From: Kitasatospora herbaricolor
GTDB taxonomy: Bacteria; Actinomycetota; Actinomycetes; Streptomycetales; Streptomycetaceae
Length of the DNA: 64,000 bases
Direction: 5' to 3'
Assembly (NCBI RefSeq): GCF_030813695.1
Contig: NZ_JAUSVA010000002.1
Location: 1,240,001-1,304,000, forward strand
Shown here: positions 45,332 through 54,672 of the stretch, piece by piece
Position numbering within the stretch: position 1 is the stretch's first letter
How the letters are laid out: each line of letters starts with the position of its first letter
Made by a program: the position numbers and the translations under genes
Notes under the pieces: model-generated
Seen by the model: only the letters and a program-made list of their open reading frames with translations
Databases searched by the model: none
Told to the model about the DNA's origin: nothing

Positions 45332-47200
45332 CTACATCCTCATCCGCAGCCGGCACACCACCGCGTCGGTGTGCCGCCGCAGCGCCCGGTCGATCACGGC
45401 GCCGCGCCGGTTCTGCAGCGCGCGCTGCCACAGCTGGACGGGCTCGACCTCGGGGATCAGCACGGTGACCCGGTCGTAGGCGTGCTCGGCGGCGAGTTCG
45501 TTGACGAAGGCGGCGATCGGCGGCCCGAGCCGGCGGTGCGCGTCGGCCACCTCCACCAGGGCGACGCCCGGCCGCCACAGCTCCCAGTCGCGGCGCAGCG
45601 CCTCGGCGGCCTGCTGGTCCTCGGCGTCGGGCGCGGTGTGCACGACCGTGACGGCGAGCACCTCGTCGCCGAGCGAGACCGCGGCGCTCAGTGCGTCCCG
45701 GGTCAGGCGGGTGATCGCGGTGACGGGTACGACGACCAGGGAACGCTGCCGCTCGACCGCGCCCGGTACCCGGCCCAGCTCCAGCCGGGCGCCGATCCGG
45801 GCATAGGTGCGGTGGATCAGTTCGAGGAGCAGGACGAGCAGGGGCAGCGCGAGGCAGATGCCCCAGGCGCCCTCGGTGAACTTGGTGCCGGTGACGACGA
45901 TCGTCGCGACCCCGGTGAGCAGGGCGCCGAAGCCGTTGAGCAGCGCCTTGCCCTGCCAGCGCGGGCCACGCTCCCGGTTCCAGTGCCTGACCATGCCCAC
46001 CTGGCAGATCGTGAAGCCGACGAAGACACCGATCGCGAAGAGCGGGACCAGGCTGTTGACGTCCCCGCCGGAGGCGACCAGCAGCGCGGCGGACACGATC
46101 GAGAGGAAGAGCACGCCGTGGCGGTGCACCTGGCGGTCGGCGCGCAGCGCGAAGACGTGCGGCAGGTGATTGTCCCGGGCCAGCAGGCGCAGCAGGACGG
46201 GCAGGCCGCCGAAGGAGGTGTTGGCCGCCAGCCCGAGCAGGACCACGGTGGCGAACTGCACCAGGTAGAAGCCGAACCCGTGGCCGAGAGAGGCGTCCGC
46301 CAGTTGAGCGAGGACGGTGACCCCCTCCACCGGCCGGAGGTGGAAGCGGCCGATCAGGACGGCCAGGCCGATCAGCATCACGCCGAGCAGGCCGCCGAGC
46401 GCGACCTCGGTGTGCCGGGCGCGCTTCACGCGCGGCGTCCGGAAGGACGGGACGGCGTTCGCGACGGCCTCCACGCCGGTCAGCGCCGAGCAACCGGCGG
46501 CGAACGCCTTGAGCAGCAGCAGCACGCCGACCGCGGTGGCGTTGCCGGCCGGCGCCGAGGCATGACCGGCGGCGGCCCCGGTGGAGGCGGGCGCGTCCCG
46601 GAACAGGCCGACGACGATGATCGCCATGATCGAGAGGACGAAGACGGCCGTCGGTGCCATGAACCAGCGCGCGGACTCCGCGATCCCCCGCAGATTGACG
46701 GCGGTGACCACGGCGAGAACCGCCAGGCAGAGCCAGACCCGCTGCTCGTACAGGCCGGGGAAGGCGGAGGTCAGGGCGGCGACCCCGGCCGTGACGGACA
46801 CCGCGACGTTCAGGATGTAGTCGATCACCAGGGAGGCGGCGGCCGTCAGGGCCGTCCGTCTGCCCAGGTGGGCCTTGGCGACGGCGTAGGACCCGCCGCC
46901 GTCCGGGAAGGCCGCGATGACCTGCCGGTACGAGGCGACCAGGACGGCCAGCAGCACGGCGATCGAGACGGTGACCGGCAGGGTGAAGCCGAGCCCGTGG
47001 CCGCCGGCCGCGGCGAGCACCAGCACGATCGACTCGGGCCCGTAGGCCACCGAGGCCATCGCGTCCAGCGACAGTGCGGCGAGGCCCCCCAGGGCGCTGA
47101 GCTTGTCCCGGCCCTCGCCCGCAGCGCCGGTGTCAGGGGGCTCGGCCTCGCCGGCGTCCAGGGCCGGCGCGGGTTGCCGCCCCTTGGTGGTACCGAACAT
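45332..47200 (-). CDS. Second APC-superfamily permease, KimA-like
   Basis: 622 residues from ATG 47200 after GGAGGTCCCACCC. Membrane helices follow the same plan as the first permease: SLDAMASVAYGPESIVLVLA, VASYRQVIAAFPDGGGSYAV, GVEAVANAVPSF. A C-terminal cytoplasmic domain of about 180 residues ends in basic residues. It is clearly a paralogue of the gene at 43071-45104, and the N-terminal motif (SVAYGPESI) is closer to Bacillus KimA. Its promoter region carries three CGTCA half-sites like those of kdp, so it is probably induced with Kdp. Confidence 0.86.
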   Translation of the reverse strand: MFGTTKGRQPAPALDAGEAEPPDTGAAGEGRDKLSALGGLAALSLDAMASVAYGPESIVLVLAAAGGHGLGFTLPVTVSIAVLLAVLVASYRQVIAAFPDGGGSYAVAKAHLGRRTALTAAASLVIDYILNVAVSVTAGVAALTSAFPGLYEQRVWLCLAVLAVVTAVNLRGIAESARWFMAPTAVFVLSIMAIIVVGLFRDAPASTGAAAGHASAPAGNATAVGVLLLLKAFAAGCSALTGVEAVANAVPSFRTPRVKRARHTEVALGGLLGVMLIGLAVLIGRFHLRPVEGVTVLAQLADASLGHGFGFYLVQFATVVLLGLAANTSFGGLPVLLRLLARDNHLPHVFALRADRQVHRHGVLFLSIVSAALLVASGGDVNSLVPLFAIGVFVGFTICQVGMVRHWNRERGPRWQGKALLNGFGALLTGVATIVVTGTKFTEGAWGICLALPLLVLLLELIHRTYARIGARLELGRVPGAVERQRSLVVVPVTAITRLTRDALSAAVSLGDEVLAVTVVHTAPDAEDQQAAEALRRDWELWRPGVALVEVADAHRRLGPPIAAFVNELAAEHAYDRVTVLIPEVEPVQLWQRALQNRRGAVIDRALRRHTDAVVCRLRMRM

Positions 47201-47266
47201 GGGTGGGACCTCCGTCGATCGGGATGTGGTCCGATCCTGGCCGGTGCACCGGATCGCGGCCGGCGG

Positions 47267-47317
47267 TCCATACGGGACCCTGACGGTGCCGAAGGGATCT
47301 CTGACGGGGCCTTGACG
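47267..47317 (-). promoter_or_regulatory. Candidate KdpE box and promoter of the second KimA-like gene
   Basis: On the minus strand CGTCAAGGCCC (47317-47307) and CGTCAGAGATC (47306-47296) start 11 bp apart; a third, CGTCAGGG, starts at 47285. CCCGTATGGA (47276-47267) is identical to the decamer at kdp. The distance from the inner repeat of the pair to the decamer (30 bp) equals the distance from the outer repeat at kdp. The block lies between the DUF4118-like stop and the permease start. Confidence 0.6.
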
Positions 47318-47322
47318 CCCGG

Positions 47323-47754
47323 TCAGTCGCCGGCGCTCCGCGGATGGTCCGGTGCAGGGAGCAACCGCACGCGGACCTTGCGCCGGGGCAGCGCGGCGGG
47401 CAGCGACAGCACCAGGGCTGCGGCGGTGAACAGCCCGAGGCGAGCGCCCTCGACACCCGCGCCGCCCCACTCCAGGGTGGCGTGACGGTGGACCACGAAA
47501 CCGTTGAAGAACAGCCAGCCGGTCCCGGCGACGAGCGGGGCCGCCACCGGGCGTGAGACCGCCCCCAGGAGGGCGCAGAGGGCGGCGAAGGCGCCCAGGG
47601 CGAACCAGGTGGCGTGCAGCTCGCCGACCACGGCCAGTGCGGCGACGAGGGCGGCGAAGGCCCCGAAGGCGACCGTGCCCGACATGCCCGCCGGGAGACG
47701 GCCCACCACCGGCCGGAAGGTGCGCCGGCCGGGGCGGGCGCGGTACAGCATCAT
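47323..47754 (-). CDS. Four-helix membrane protein, DUF4118-like
   Basis: 143 residues with four hydrophobic segments (AFGAFAALVAALAVVGELHA; ALGAFAALCALLGAVSRPVA; GTGWLFFNGFVVHRHATLEW; ARLGLFTAAALVLSLP). The layout and the FNGFVVHRHATL segment resemble the DUF4118 membrane module of KdpD (compare LNYYFIPPVHTF there). It has no kinase. It lies 14 bp after the usp gene in the same operon. It might act as a K+/turgor-sensing partner; this is inference. Confidence 0.7.
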   Translation of the reverse strand: MMLYRARPGRRTFRPVVGRLPAGMSGTVAFGAFAALVAALAVVGELHATWFALGAFAALCALLGAVSRPVAAPLVAGTGWLFFNGFVVHRHATLEWGGAGVEGARLGLFTAAALVLSLPAALPRRKVRVRLLPAPDHPRSAGD

Positions 47755-47768
47755 GGCGTGCGCCCCTT

Positions 47769-48317
47769 TCAGTGGCTCGGAGCCGGTGCGGTCGGCAGGT
47801 GCCGGAGGTGGCGCCGGTGGAACGCCGCCAGCTCGCGGTGGAGCGTGGGCCTCGGCACGGCGAGCACCGGACAGGCCGCGCGCCTGACGCAGTGCGCCGT
47901 CACGGATGGCCGAAGTCCCCGGCGCAGCCGGCTGCCACCGCCGGCCCCGACCACCAGCAGGTCGGCCGCGCGGTCCGCGGTGTGCACCAAGGCCGGGCCG
48001 CTGTCGCCGCGGATGACCCGGGCGGAGAACCGCACCCCCGTCGGCGCACCGCCGAACGCCTCGTCGAGGGCCTCGCGCAGGCGGGCCGCCGCGTCCTCCT
48101 GCCAGGTCGCCAGGAGGGGCGGGCAGGGCGCGAGCCGGTAGCCGTGCTCACCGCCCGGCGGGATCCAGGCGAGCACGGCCAGTACCTCGGCGCCGGTGGC
48201 GCGGCCCTCGGCGACAGCCCGGTGCAGCGCTGCCAGGCTGCCGAGCGATCCGCTCACACCGACCACGATCCGCCCGGGCCGCGGCTCGTCGCGGCCGACC
48301 CCGTACAGGTCCGTCAT
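47769..48317 (-). CDS. Universal stress protein (UspA family)
   Basis: 182 residues from ATG 48317 after GAGGAACGGAA. Starts after a short tail with IVVGVSGSLGSLAALHRAV (strand 1 and helix), AEVLAVLAWIP and the nucleotide-binding C-terminal block DLLVVGAGGGSRLRRGLRPS, i.e. the G2xG9 ATP-binding pattern in altered form (GAGGGSRLRRGL). Family role: ATP-dependent stress signalling, often linked to K+ and c-di-AMP physiology. Three CGTCA-type half-sites precede it. It leads an operon with the DUF4118-like protein. Confidence 0.9.
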   Translation of the reverse strand: MTDLYGVGRDEPRPGRIVVGVSGSLGSLAALHRAVAEGRATGAEVLAVLAWIPPGGEHGYRLAPCPPLLATWQEDAAARLREALDEAFGGAPTGVRFSARVIRGDSGPALVHTADRAADLLVVGAGGGSRLRRGLRPSVTAHCVRRAACPVLAVPRPTLHRELAAFHRRHLRHLPTAPAPSH

Positions 48318-48745
48318 TTCCGTTCCTCGTTCACTCGACTGCCTCCAGCCAAGCCCGCCGGCATGAGGGGAGGAGGCTCCCTGACGACTTCCTGACGGCC
48401 GCGGTGGCGATCCGAACGCGTCCCTGACGGGGGAGGTCGGAGCCCCGGGACGGCGCGAACCTCCCGCGCCCCGGGCACGCCGCGCCCGATTCCCCGCCCC
48501 GCAGCCCCGGCGACGACCGCCGACCGCCCGGTCGCGCCGTGGTGGCCGTCGCGAGTCGTCCCGGCGGCCCGCCGGTGATCGGCAGCGCCCACCACGGCAG
48601 GGTCCAGCGGGCGCTGCACGGCTCGGTCGCCGGAAACCGCCGCGCCCACGCACGCCGCCAGGTGGTCGTGGTCTCCCCGTCCGCGCCGCTGGGGAGGACC
48701 GCGACCCGGCGGGTCCGCACCGGCCGGGCGGGACCTGAGCGGTGG
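48318..48745. other. Gap upstream of the usp gene
   Basis: 428 bp between the APC permease gene stop and the usp start. Besides the direct repeats at 48379-48429 it holds no gene I can support. Confidence 0.55.
48379..48429 (-). promoter_or_regulatory. Candidate KdpE box upstream of the usp operon
   Basis: On the minus strand CGTCAGGAAGT (48397-48387) and CGTCAGGGAGC (48386-48376) are 11 bp apart; another CGTCAGGG starts at 48429, 32 bp upstream. The site is 69-112 bp before the usp start codon. The decamer shared by the other two promoters is not found here. Confidence 0.5.
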
Positions 48746-50713
<1,968 letters not shown>

Positions 50714-51146
50714 CCTGCACTCCCGTCGGCCGCCACACGCCCCCGGCCGCCAGGCGAGCGGCCTCGCCAGGCTATGCGAGCCGGCCGCCCCACCCCCGCA
50801 GGACGCCGGCCGGCGCACTCACCGTCACCCCAACAGCGGCTGCCGCGCACCACGGGCCGAAGGCGGCGTCGAGGACCGGACCGGCCGGCAGGCGGACACC
50901 CACCGGTGTCGCTGCCGACCGTGCCCGTGGCCTTCGCCAGGTACAGCCGTGACGGCGGCTTCGCGGCGCCGGGCGCCAACCGCCGCTCCACCCCCGGCGT
51001 ACTCGCCCACGTCCGGCCCGTCCAGCGCCTGGTGCCCGCCGACGCCCCGGCAGGTATCACCGCGGCCCCCCACCGGGCCGGCCGCCCGGGCGTGACCCGT
51101 ACGGCCGGCCGCGAAGGCGCTCTTCGGTGTGCTCGCTCCTGGGCGT
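50714..51146. other. Gap between transporter and arsC with coding-like bias
   Basis: 433 bp. The plus strand shows a stretch with GC-rich third positions (reading VPVAFARYSRDGGFAAPGAN, then LAHVRPVQRLVPADAPAG) but no start with ribosome binding site, and it runs into arsC on the opposite strand. Possibly a decayed gene. No other element seen. Confidence 0.4.
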
Positions 51147-51569
51147 TCAGCCCTGCTGCGGCCCGGCGTCGATCTCGGCGATCAGGCCCTCGACGAGGCG
51201 CTTGATCTCGTCGCGGATGGGGCGGACCGCCTCGACACCCTGGCCGGCCGGGTCGTCGAGCTTCCAGTCCAGGTACTTCTTGCCGGGGAAGTACGGGCAG
51301 GCGTCGCCGCAGCCCATGGTGATGACGTAGTCGGAGGCCTGGACGGCTTCGGTGGTCAGCACCTTGGGCTTCCGGTCGGAGATGTCGATGCCGAGCTCGG
51401 CCATCGCGGCGACCGCCGACGGGTTGATCCGGTCTCCGGGCACGGAGCCGGCGGAGCGGACCTCGATGCGGTCGCCCGCGAGGTGGCGCAGGAAGCCGGC
51501 CGCCATCTGGGAGCGGCCCGCGTTGTGGATGCAGACGAACAGCACGGACGCGGAGGCGGTGGTGGGCAT
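51147..51569 (-). CDS. arsC: Arsenate reductase, low-molecular-weight phosphatase type
   Basis: 140 residues. P-loop VCIHNAGRSQMA with the nucleophile Cys13 and Arg19 (CX5R), then AMAELGIDISDRKPK, the general-acid region, and GCGDACPYFPGKKYLDWKLD, which holds the further Cys pair used in thioredoxin- or mycoredoxin-linked recycling. It reduces arsenate to arsenite. Divergent from arsR and the aquaporin gene, with 104 bp between. Confidence 0.96.
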   Translation of the reverse strand: MPTTASASVLFVCIHNAGRSQMAAGFLRHLAGDRIEVRSAGSVPGDRINPSAVAAMAELGIDISDRKPKVLTTEAVQASDYVITMGCGDACPYFPGKKYLDWKLDDPAGQGVEAVRPIRDEIKRLVEGLIAEIDAGPQQG

Positions 51570-51636
51570 GGCTGTTCCTTCGTCGAGACCCGCGGCGGGG
51601 TGCGAGGCGTCTGCGGCCCGGGCGGGGCCGTGCGGC

Positions 51637-51665
51637 TTGGGATTTCCCCCGGCGGCCGCTAACGT
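51637..51665 (+). promoter_or_regulatory. Promoter of arsR-aquaporin
   Basis: TTGGGA (51637-51642), 17-bp spacer, TAACGT (51660-51665). Transcription would begin at about 51672, next to the arsR ATG (51674), so the message is nearly leaderless. Confidence 0.65.
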
Positions 51666-51673
51666 ATCAGCCC

Positions 51674-51985
51674 ATGGTGATGTCAGTCGACAGTGACGTG
51701 TTGAAGGCCCTGGCCGACCCGCTGAGGATCCGGATCCTCACGCTGCTCGCCGAGGAGGCGCTGTGCACGACCCACCTCGTCGAGGAGACCGGCGCCCGGC
51801 AGACGAACCTGTCGAACCACCTCAGGATCCTCCGGGACGCCGGACTGGTCGACACCGAGCCCTGCGGTCGATTCACCTACTACTCGCTGCGCCCCGACGC
51901 CCTTGAGGCCGTGACGGCGGAGTTCGCCGGGCTGGCCGCCACCGCCCGTGAGGCCGCCGCGAACCGTCGCAAGCGGTCCTGCTGA
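51674..51985 (+). CDS. arsR: ArsR-family repressor of the arsenic genes
   Basis: 103 residues (MVMSVDSDVLKALADPLRIR); an ATG at 51680 is also possible. Winged helix with ALCTTHLVEETGARQTNLSN and HLRILRDAGLVDTEP. Cys31 sits where SmtB/ArsR proteins carry the C-V-C sensor, but only one Cys is there; Cys64 and the terminal Cys103 (RKRSC) could complete an arsenite site. It is the first gene of an operon with the aquaporin and divergent from arsC. Confidence 0.93.
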   Translation: MVMSVDSDVLKALADPLRIRILTLLAEEALCTTHLVEETGARQTNLSNHLRILRDAGLVDTEPCGRFTYYSLRPDALEAVTAEFAGLAATAREAAANRRKRSC

Positions 51986-52035
51986 ACCACCCACCCCCGC
52001 CCGGCGGCCAGCCCGCCCCGTCCGAGGAGTACCCG

Positions 52036-52824
52036 TTGAGCGCCATAGAGGCCGGACCCGACATCGCGGACCCGTCCAGGGTCGAGCCTCCCCCGGCCTC
52101 CGGCCGGGGGCGCCGGCACGCCGTCCCGCTCGCCAACCGCGTCGCGGCCGAGCTGGTCGGCACCGCCGCGCTGGTCGCCGTCGTGGTCGGCTCCGGCATC
52201 CAGGCCACCGAGCTCAGCAAGGACGTCGGCCTGCAACTGCTCGCCAACTCGCTGGCCACCGTCTTCGGCCTCGGTGTGCTGATCCTGCTGCTCGGCCCCG
52301 TCTCCGGCGCGCACTTCAACCCGGTCGTCACACTGGCCGAGTGGTGGACCGGCCGCAAGGACCCCGAGGGCCTCGGCCCGCGCGAGGTCGCCGCCTACAT
52401 CCCCGCGCAGATCGTCGGCGCGATCGCCGGGGCGGTCCTGGCCGACGCGATGTTCGGCAAGGCGCTGGTGCAGTGGTCCACGCACGAGCGGTCCGCCGGG
52501 CACCTGCTGCTCGGCGAGGTCGTCGCCACGGCGGGCCTGGTTCTGCTGATCTTCGGACTCGCGAGGACCGACCACCTGCGGTTCGCGCCGGTCGCGGTCG
52601 CCTCCTACATCGGCGCCGCGTACTGGTTCACGTCGTCCACCTCCTTCGCCAACCCGGCCGTCACCATCGGGCGCGCCTTCACCGACACCTTCGCGGGCAT
52701 CGCCCCGGGCTCCGTACCGGGCTTCGTCGGCCTGCAGTTGGTCGGCGGCGTCGTGGGCCTGGCCCTGGTGGCACTGGTCTTCGACCACCGCCGCCGCACC
52801 TCGGCCACGGCCGGTTCGAAGTGA
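52036..52824 (+). CDS. Aquaporin / aquaglyceroporin, probable arsenite channel
   Basis: 262 residues from TTG 52036 with GAGGAG at good spacing. Six helices; the first pore motif is AHFNPVVTLAEW (Asn-Pro-Val) and the second SFANPAVTIGRAF (Asn-Pro-Ala). It lies in an operon with arsR beside arsC. No ArsB or Acr3 pump was recognised in the window, so arsenite made by ArsC could leave by this channel, as described for AqpS of Sinorhizobium meliloti. Water/glycerol transport is the alternative. Confidence 0.9.
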   Translation: MSAIEAGPDIADPSRVEPPPASGRGRRHAVPLANRVAAELVGTAALVAVVVGSGIQATELSKDVGLQLLANSLATVFGLGVLILLLGPVSGAHFNPVVTLAEWWTGRKDPEGLGPREVAAYIPAQIVGAIAGAVLADAMFGKALVQWSTHERSAGHLLLGEVVATAGLVLLIFGLARTDHLRFAPVAVASYIGAAYWFTSSTSFANPAVTIGRAFTDTFAGIAPGSVPGFVGLQLVGGVVGLALVALVFDHRRRTSATAGSK

Positions 52825-52973
52825 GCGAGGCCCGGCGCACCCGGGCCCTCGCCGCCGGCCGGCAGGCCCAGCCGGCTTCCACCTGCGGCTCCGGGCTCTG
52901 GTTCACGATCCTCGACGCCGCTCCCGAGCACTCCCGGCCCCGGCCGACCATGCGGGCGCGGTACCGGCACGAC

Positions 52974-53021
52974 GGCAGCGGCAGCGGCAGCGGCAGCGGC
53001 AGCGGCAGCGGCAGCGGCAGC
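52974..53021. repeat. Eight tandem GGCAGC hexamers
   Basis: 48 bases of exact GGCAGC repetition in the 211-bp gap between aquaporin and acetyltransferase genes, both of which end here. It could code Gly-Ser repeats but has no evident gene; slippage expansion is likely. Confidence 0.9.
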
Positions 53022-53035
53022 TCATCGTCTCCCGC

Positions 53036-53536
53036 TCACTCGACGACCGGGCTTCGGCGTTCGACCAGCACGACGTCGCGCCAGACGCCGTGCTGCCGGC
53101 CGATCCGCTCGCGGGTGCCGACGACGCGGAAGCCCGCCCGCCGGTGCAGGGCGAGGCTGGCGGTGTTCTCGGGGAAGATCCCGGACTGGATCGTCCAGAC
53201 GCCGGCTGCCTGCGTGGAGTGGATCAGGGCGTCCAGCAGGGCACGGGCGACGCCGCGCCCACGGGCCTCGGGGTGGACGTAGACGGAATGCTCGACCACA
53301 CCGGCGTAGGCGCAGCGGTCGGAGACCCGGCTCGCGGCGACCCAGCCGAGCACCCGGCCTCCCGGCTCAAGGGCGACGTGGCGGTGGGCCGGGAGCTTGC
53401 CGGCGTCGAAGGCCTCCCAGGTCGGAGCCGCGGTCTCGAAGGTGGCGTCACCTTCGTCGATCCCGGCCTGGTAGATCGTCAGGACCTGGGTGGCATGGGC
53501 GGCGGCCATCGGGGCGACGGTGAAGTCAGCGGCCAC
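53036..53536 (-). CDS. arsN: GNAT acetyltransferase, phosphinothricin/arsinothricin type (ArsN1-like)
   Basis: 166 residues. The order AHATQVLTIYQAGIDEGDATFE, then VAASRVSDRCAYAGVVEHSVYVHPEARGRGVARALL (acetyl-CoA P-loop) and GIFPENTASLALHRRAGF, then the VVGTRERIGRQHGVWRDVVL ending is that of the phosphinothricin N-acetyltransferase family. Members in ars operons (ArsN1) acetylate arsinothricin, an antibiotic. It overlaps the adjacent arsR-type gene by 11 bp. Substrate choice between arsinothricin and phosphinothricin-like compounds cannot be seen from sequence. Confidence 0.87.
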   Translation of the reverse strand: MAADFTVAPMAAAHATQVLTIYQAGIDEGDATFETAAPTWEAFDAGKLPAHRHVALEPGGRVLGWVAASRVSDRCAYAGVVEHSVYVHPEARGRGVARALLDALIHSTQAAGVWTIQSGIFPENTASLALHRRAGFRVVGTRERIGRQHGVWRDVVLVERRSPVVE

Positions 53537-53873
53537 GGTCGGCCCCCTGCCCGGCGGAGTCCTCGCCGAGAATCGTCCGCACCGCGGCCGGGAAGACCGC
53601 CAGGCAGGTCCGGTTGACCTCGTACCGGGTGGAGGTGCCCTGGCGCTCGGCCTGGACGAAGCGCACCTCGGCGAGGATCTTCAGGTGGTGCGAGACGGTG
53701 GACTGGCCGACGCTCGCCCGCTCGACGATCTCACCGACGGCCATCGGGCGGCCCTCGACGGCCAGCAGGTGGAGCAGCCGGACACGGGTCGGGTCGGCCA
53801 GCGCCCTGAACCACGCCGCGTACCGCCCGGCGGCTTCCGCGTCGATCAGGGGGATGGGACGCATCTCATTCAT
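53526..53873 (-). CDS. ArsR-family regulator coupled to arsN
   Basis: 115 residues. Winged helix with MAVGEIVERASVGQSTVSHH, then LKILAEVRFVQAERQGTSTR and the C-terminal RTCLAVFPAAVR. There is no CVC metal motif and only one Cys (Cys90), so the inducer may not be As(III). Its start codon region lies within an inverted repeat (53869-53897), indicating autoregulation. Overlapping the arsN start, it is that gene's regulator. Confidence 0.9.
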   Translation of the reverse strand: MNEMRPIPLIDAEAAGRYAAWFRALADPTRVRLLHLLAVEGRPMAVGEIVERASVGQSTVSHHLKILAEVRFVQAERQGTSTRYEVNRTCLAVFPAAVRTILGEDSAGQGADRGR

Positions 53874-53897
53874 CGACAATCGACGATAGTCGATGAA
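53869..53897. promoter_or_regulatory. ArsR-type operator over the start of the arsR-arsN pair
   Basis: TTCATCGAC (53869-53877) and GTCGATGAA (53889-53897), a perfect 9-bp inverted repeat with an 11-bp centre. It covers the start codon of the regulator. The half-site ATCGAC recurs at 54345-54350 before the Cys-rich peptide gene. Confidence 0.75.
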
Positions 53898-53934
53898 AGG
53901 CCACGGCAAAAGCCCCGCCGACCGGGGCGGGCCG

Positions 53935-54297
53935 TCAGCGAGCGGCCGACAGCAGGCCGGCCATGGCGGCGAGCGCCTCGGGGGCGACCCGGTAGTAGAC
54001 CCAGGTGCCGCGCCGCTCGCTGGTGAGCAGGCCGGCCTCGCGGAGCTTCTTGAGGTGATGGGAGACGGTGGGCTGGGAGACGCCGACGTCCTGGATGTCG
54101 CACACGCACGCCTCACCGCCCTCGTGGGAGGCGACCCGGGAGAACAGCCGCAGGCGCACGGGGTCCGCGAGCGCCTTGAACATCGCGGCCATCCTCACCG
54201 AATCCGCCTCGGACAGGGCTGCCGAGGTGACGGGCGGGCAGCAGGGCACGGCCTCGGGCTCGACCACCGGCAGCTCCACCAACTTCAGATTCGACAT
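53935..54297 (-). CDS. ArsR/SmtB-family metalloregulator with CVC sensor
   Basis: 120 residues. N-terminal EAVPCC (Cys19-Cys20), then the metal box GEACVCDIQDVG (Cys64, Cys66), then VSQPTVSHHLKKLREAGLL, the recognition helix, and RRGTWVYYRVAPEAL. The four Cys could bind As(III) or another thiophilic metal. It is transcribed away from the peptide-flavoprotein genes and so probably controls both directions. Confidence 0.93.
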   Translation of the reverse strand: MSNLKLVELPVVEPEAVPCCPPVTSAALSEADSVRMAAMFKALADPVRLRLFSRVASHEGGEACVCDIQDVGVSQPTVSHHLKKLREAGLLTSERRGTWVYYRVAPEALAAMAGLLSAAR

Positions 54298-54345
54298 ACG
54301 TCTATGTTGACATCCATCGAAGCCACCGGCAAGCTCGGAGGTGCA

Positions 54346-54359
54346 TCGACAAACGTCGA
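54346..54359. promoter_or_regulatory. TCGAC-AAAC-GTCGA operator in the divergent region
   Basis: Perfect 5-bp arms in the 130-bp gap between the CVC-type ArsR gene and the Cys-rich peptide gene. It contains the same ATCGAC-type half-site as 53869-53897. Confidence 0.6.
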
Positions 54360-54427
54360 ATCAGCAAGGCGGCCGACGGCTTTCCCGGTCCGCCGAGCCG
54401 TACCTGCCCCTCGCCGAGGAGATCGTC

Positions 54428-54625
54428 ATGAGCGAGCACGCCACCCCGGACACCGCCACCCGCTCCACCGGCTGCTGCGGCCCGGTCGCCACCGAACGCC
54501 CGGCCGTGCAGGTGACCGCAGCCGCGGCCCCCTGTTGCGGGACCGCCGAGCACGCCGGCTCCGAGGCCTGCTGCGACCCGGCCGCCAGGCGTGAGGCCGT
54601 CGCAGCCGGTGCCGGCTGCTGCTGA
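54428..54625 (+). CDS. 65-residue peptide with four Cys-Cys pairs, candidate arsenic-binding protein
   Basis: ATG 54428 preceded by GAGGAGATCGTC. Cys pairs at 16-17 (GCCGP), 36-37 (PCCGT), 48-49 (ACCDP) and 64-65 (terminal GCC). Eight of 65 residues are Cys and no Trp, Tyr or Phe is present. Vicinal thiols are ideal As(III) ligands, so it may be a small metallothionein-like buffer or chaperone. It is followed 47 bp later by the ArsO-like gene, whose C-terminus carries a similar Cys-Cys tail. I know of no described function. Confidence 0.85.
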   Translation: MSEHATPDTATRSTGCCGPVATERPAVQVTAAAAPCCGTAEHAGSEACCDPAARREAVAAGAGCC

Positions 54626-54672
54626 CCCGTCCCCCGCCCCCCGCACCGCCGCATCCTCCCGGAGACCCTGAC

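Noticed and set aside
50774..51146. A gene upstream of arsC on the plus strand with good codon bias
   Set aside because: No ribosome binding site or recognisable domain, and it runs deep into arsC on the opposite strand. Listed only as a coding-like gap.
52974..53021. A CRISPR-like or coding Gly-Ser repeat
   Set aside because: Six-base exact repetition without spacers cannot be CRISPR, and no start codon with a ribosome binding site frames it as a gene.
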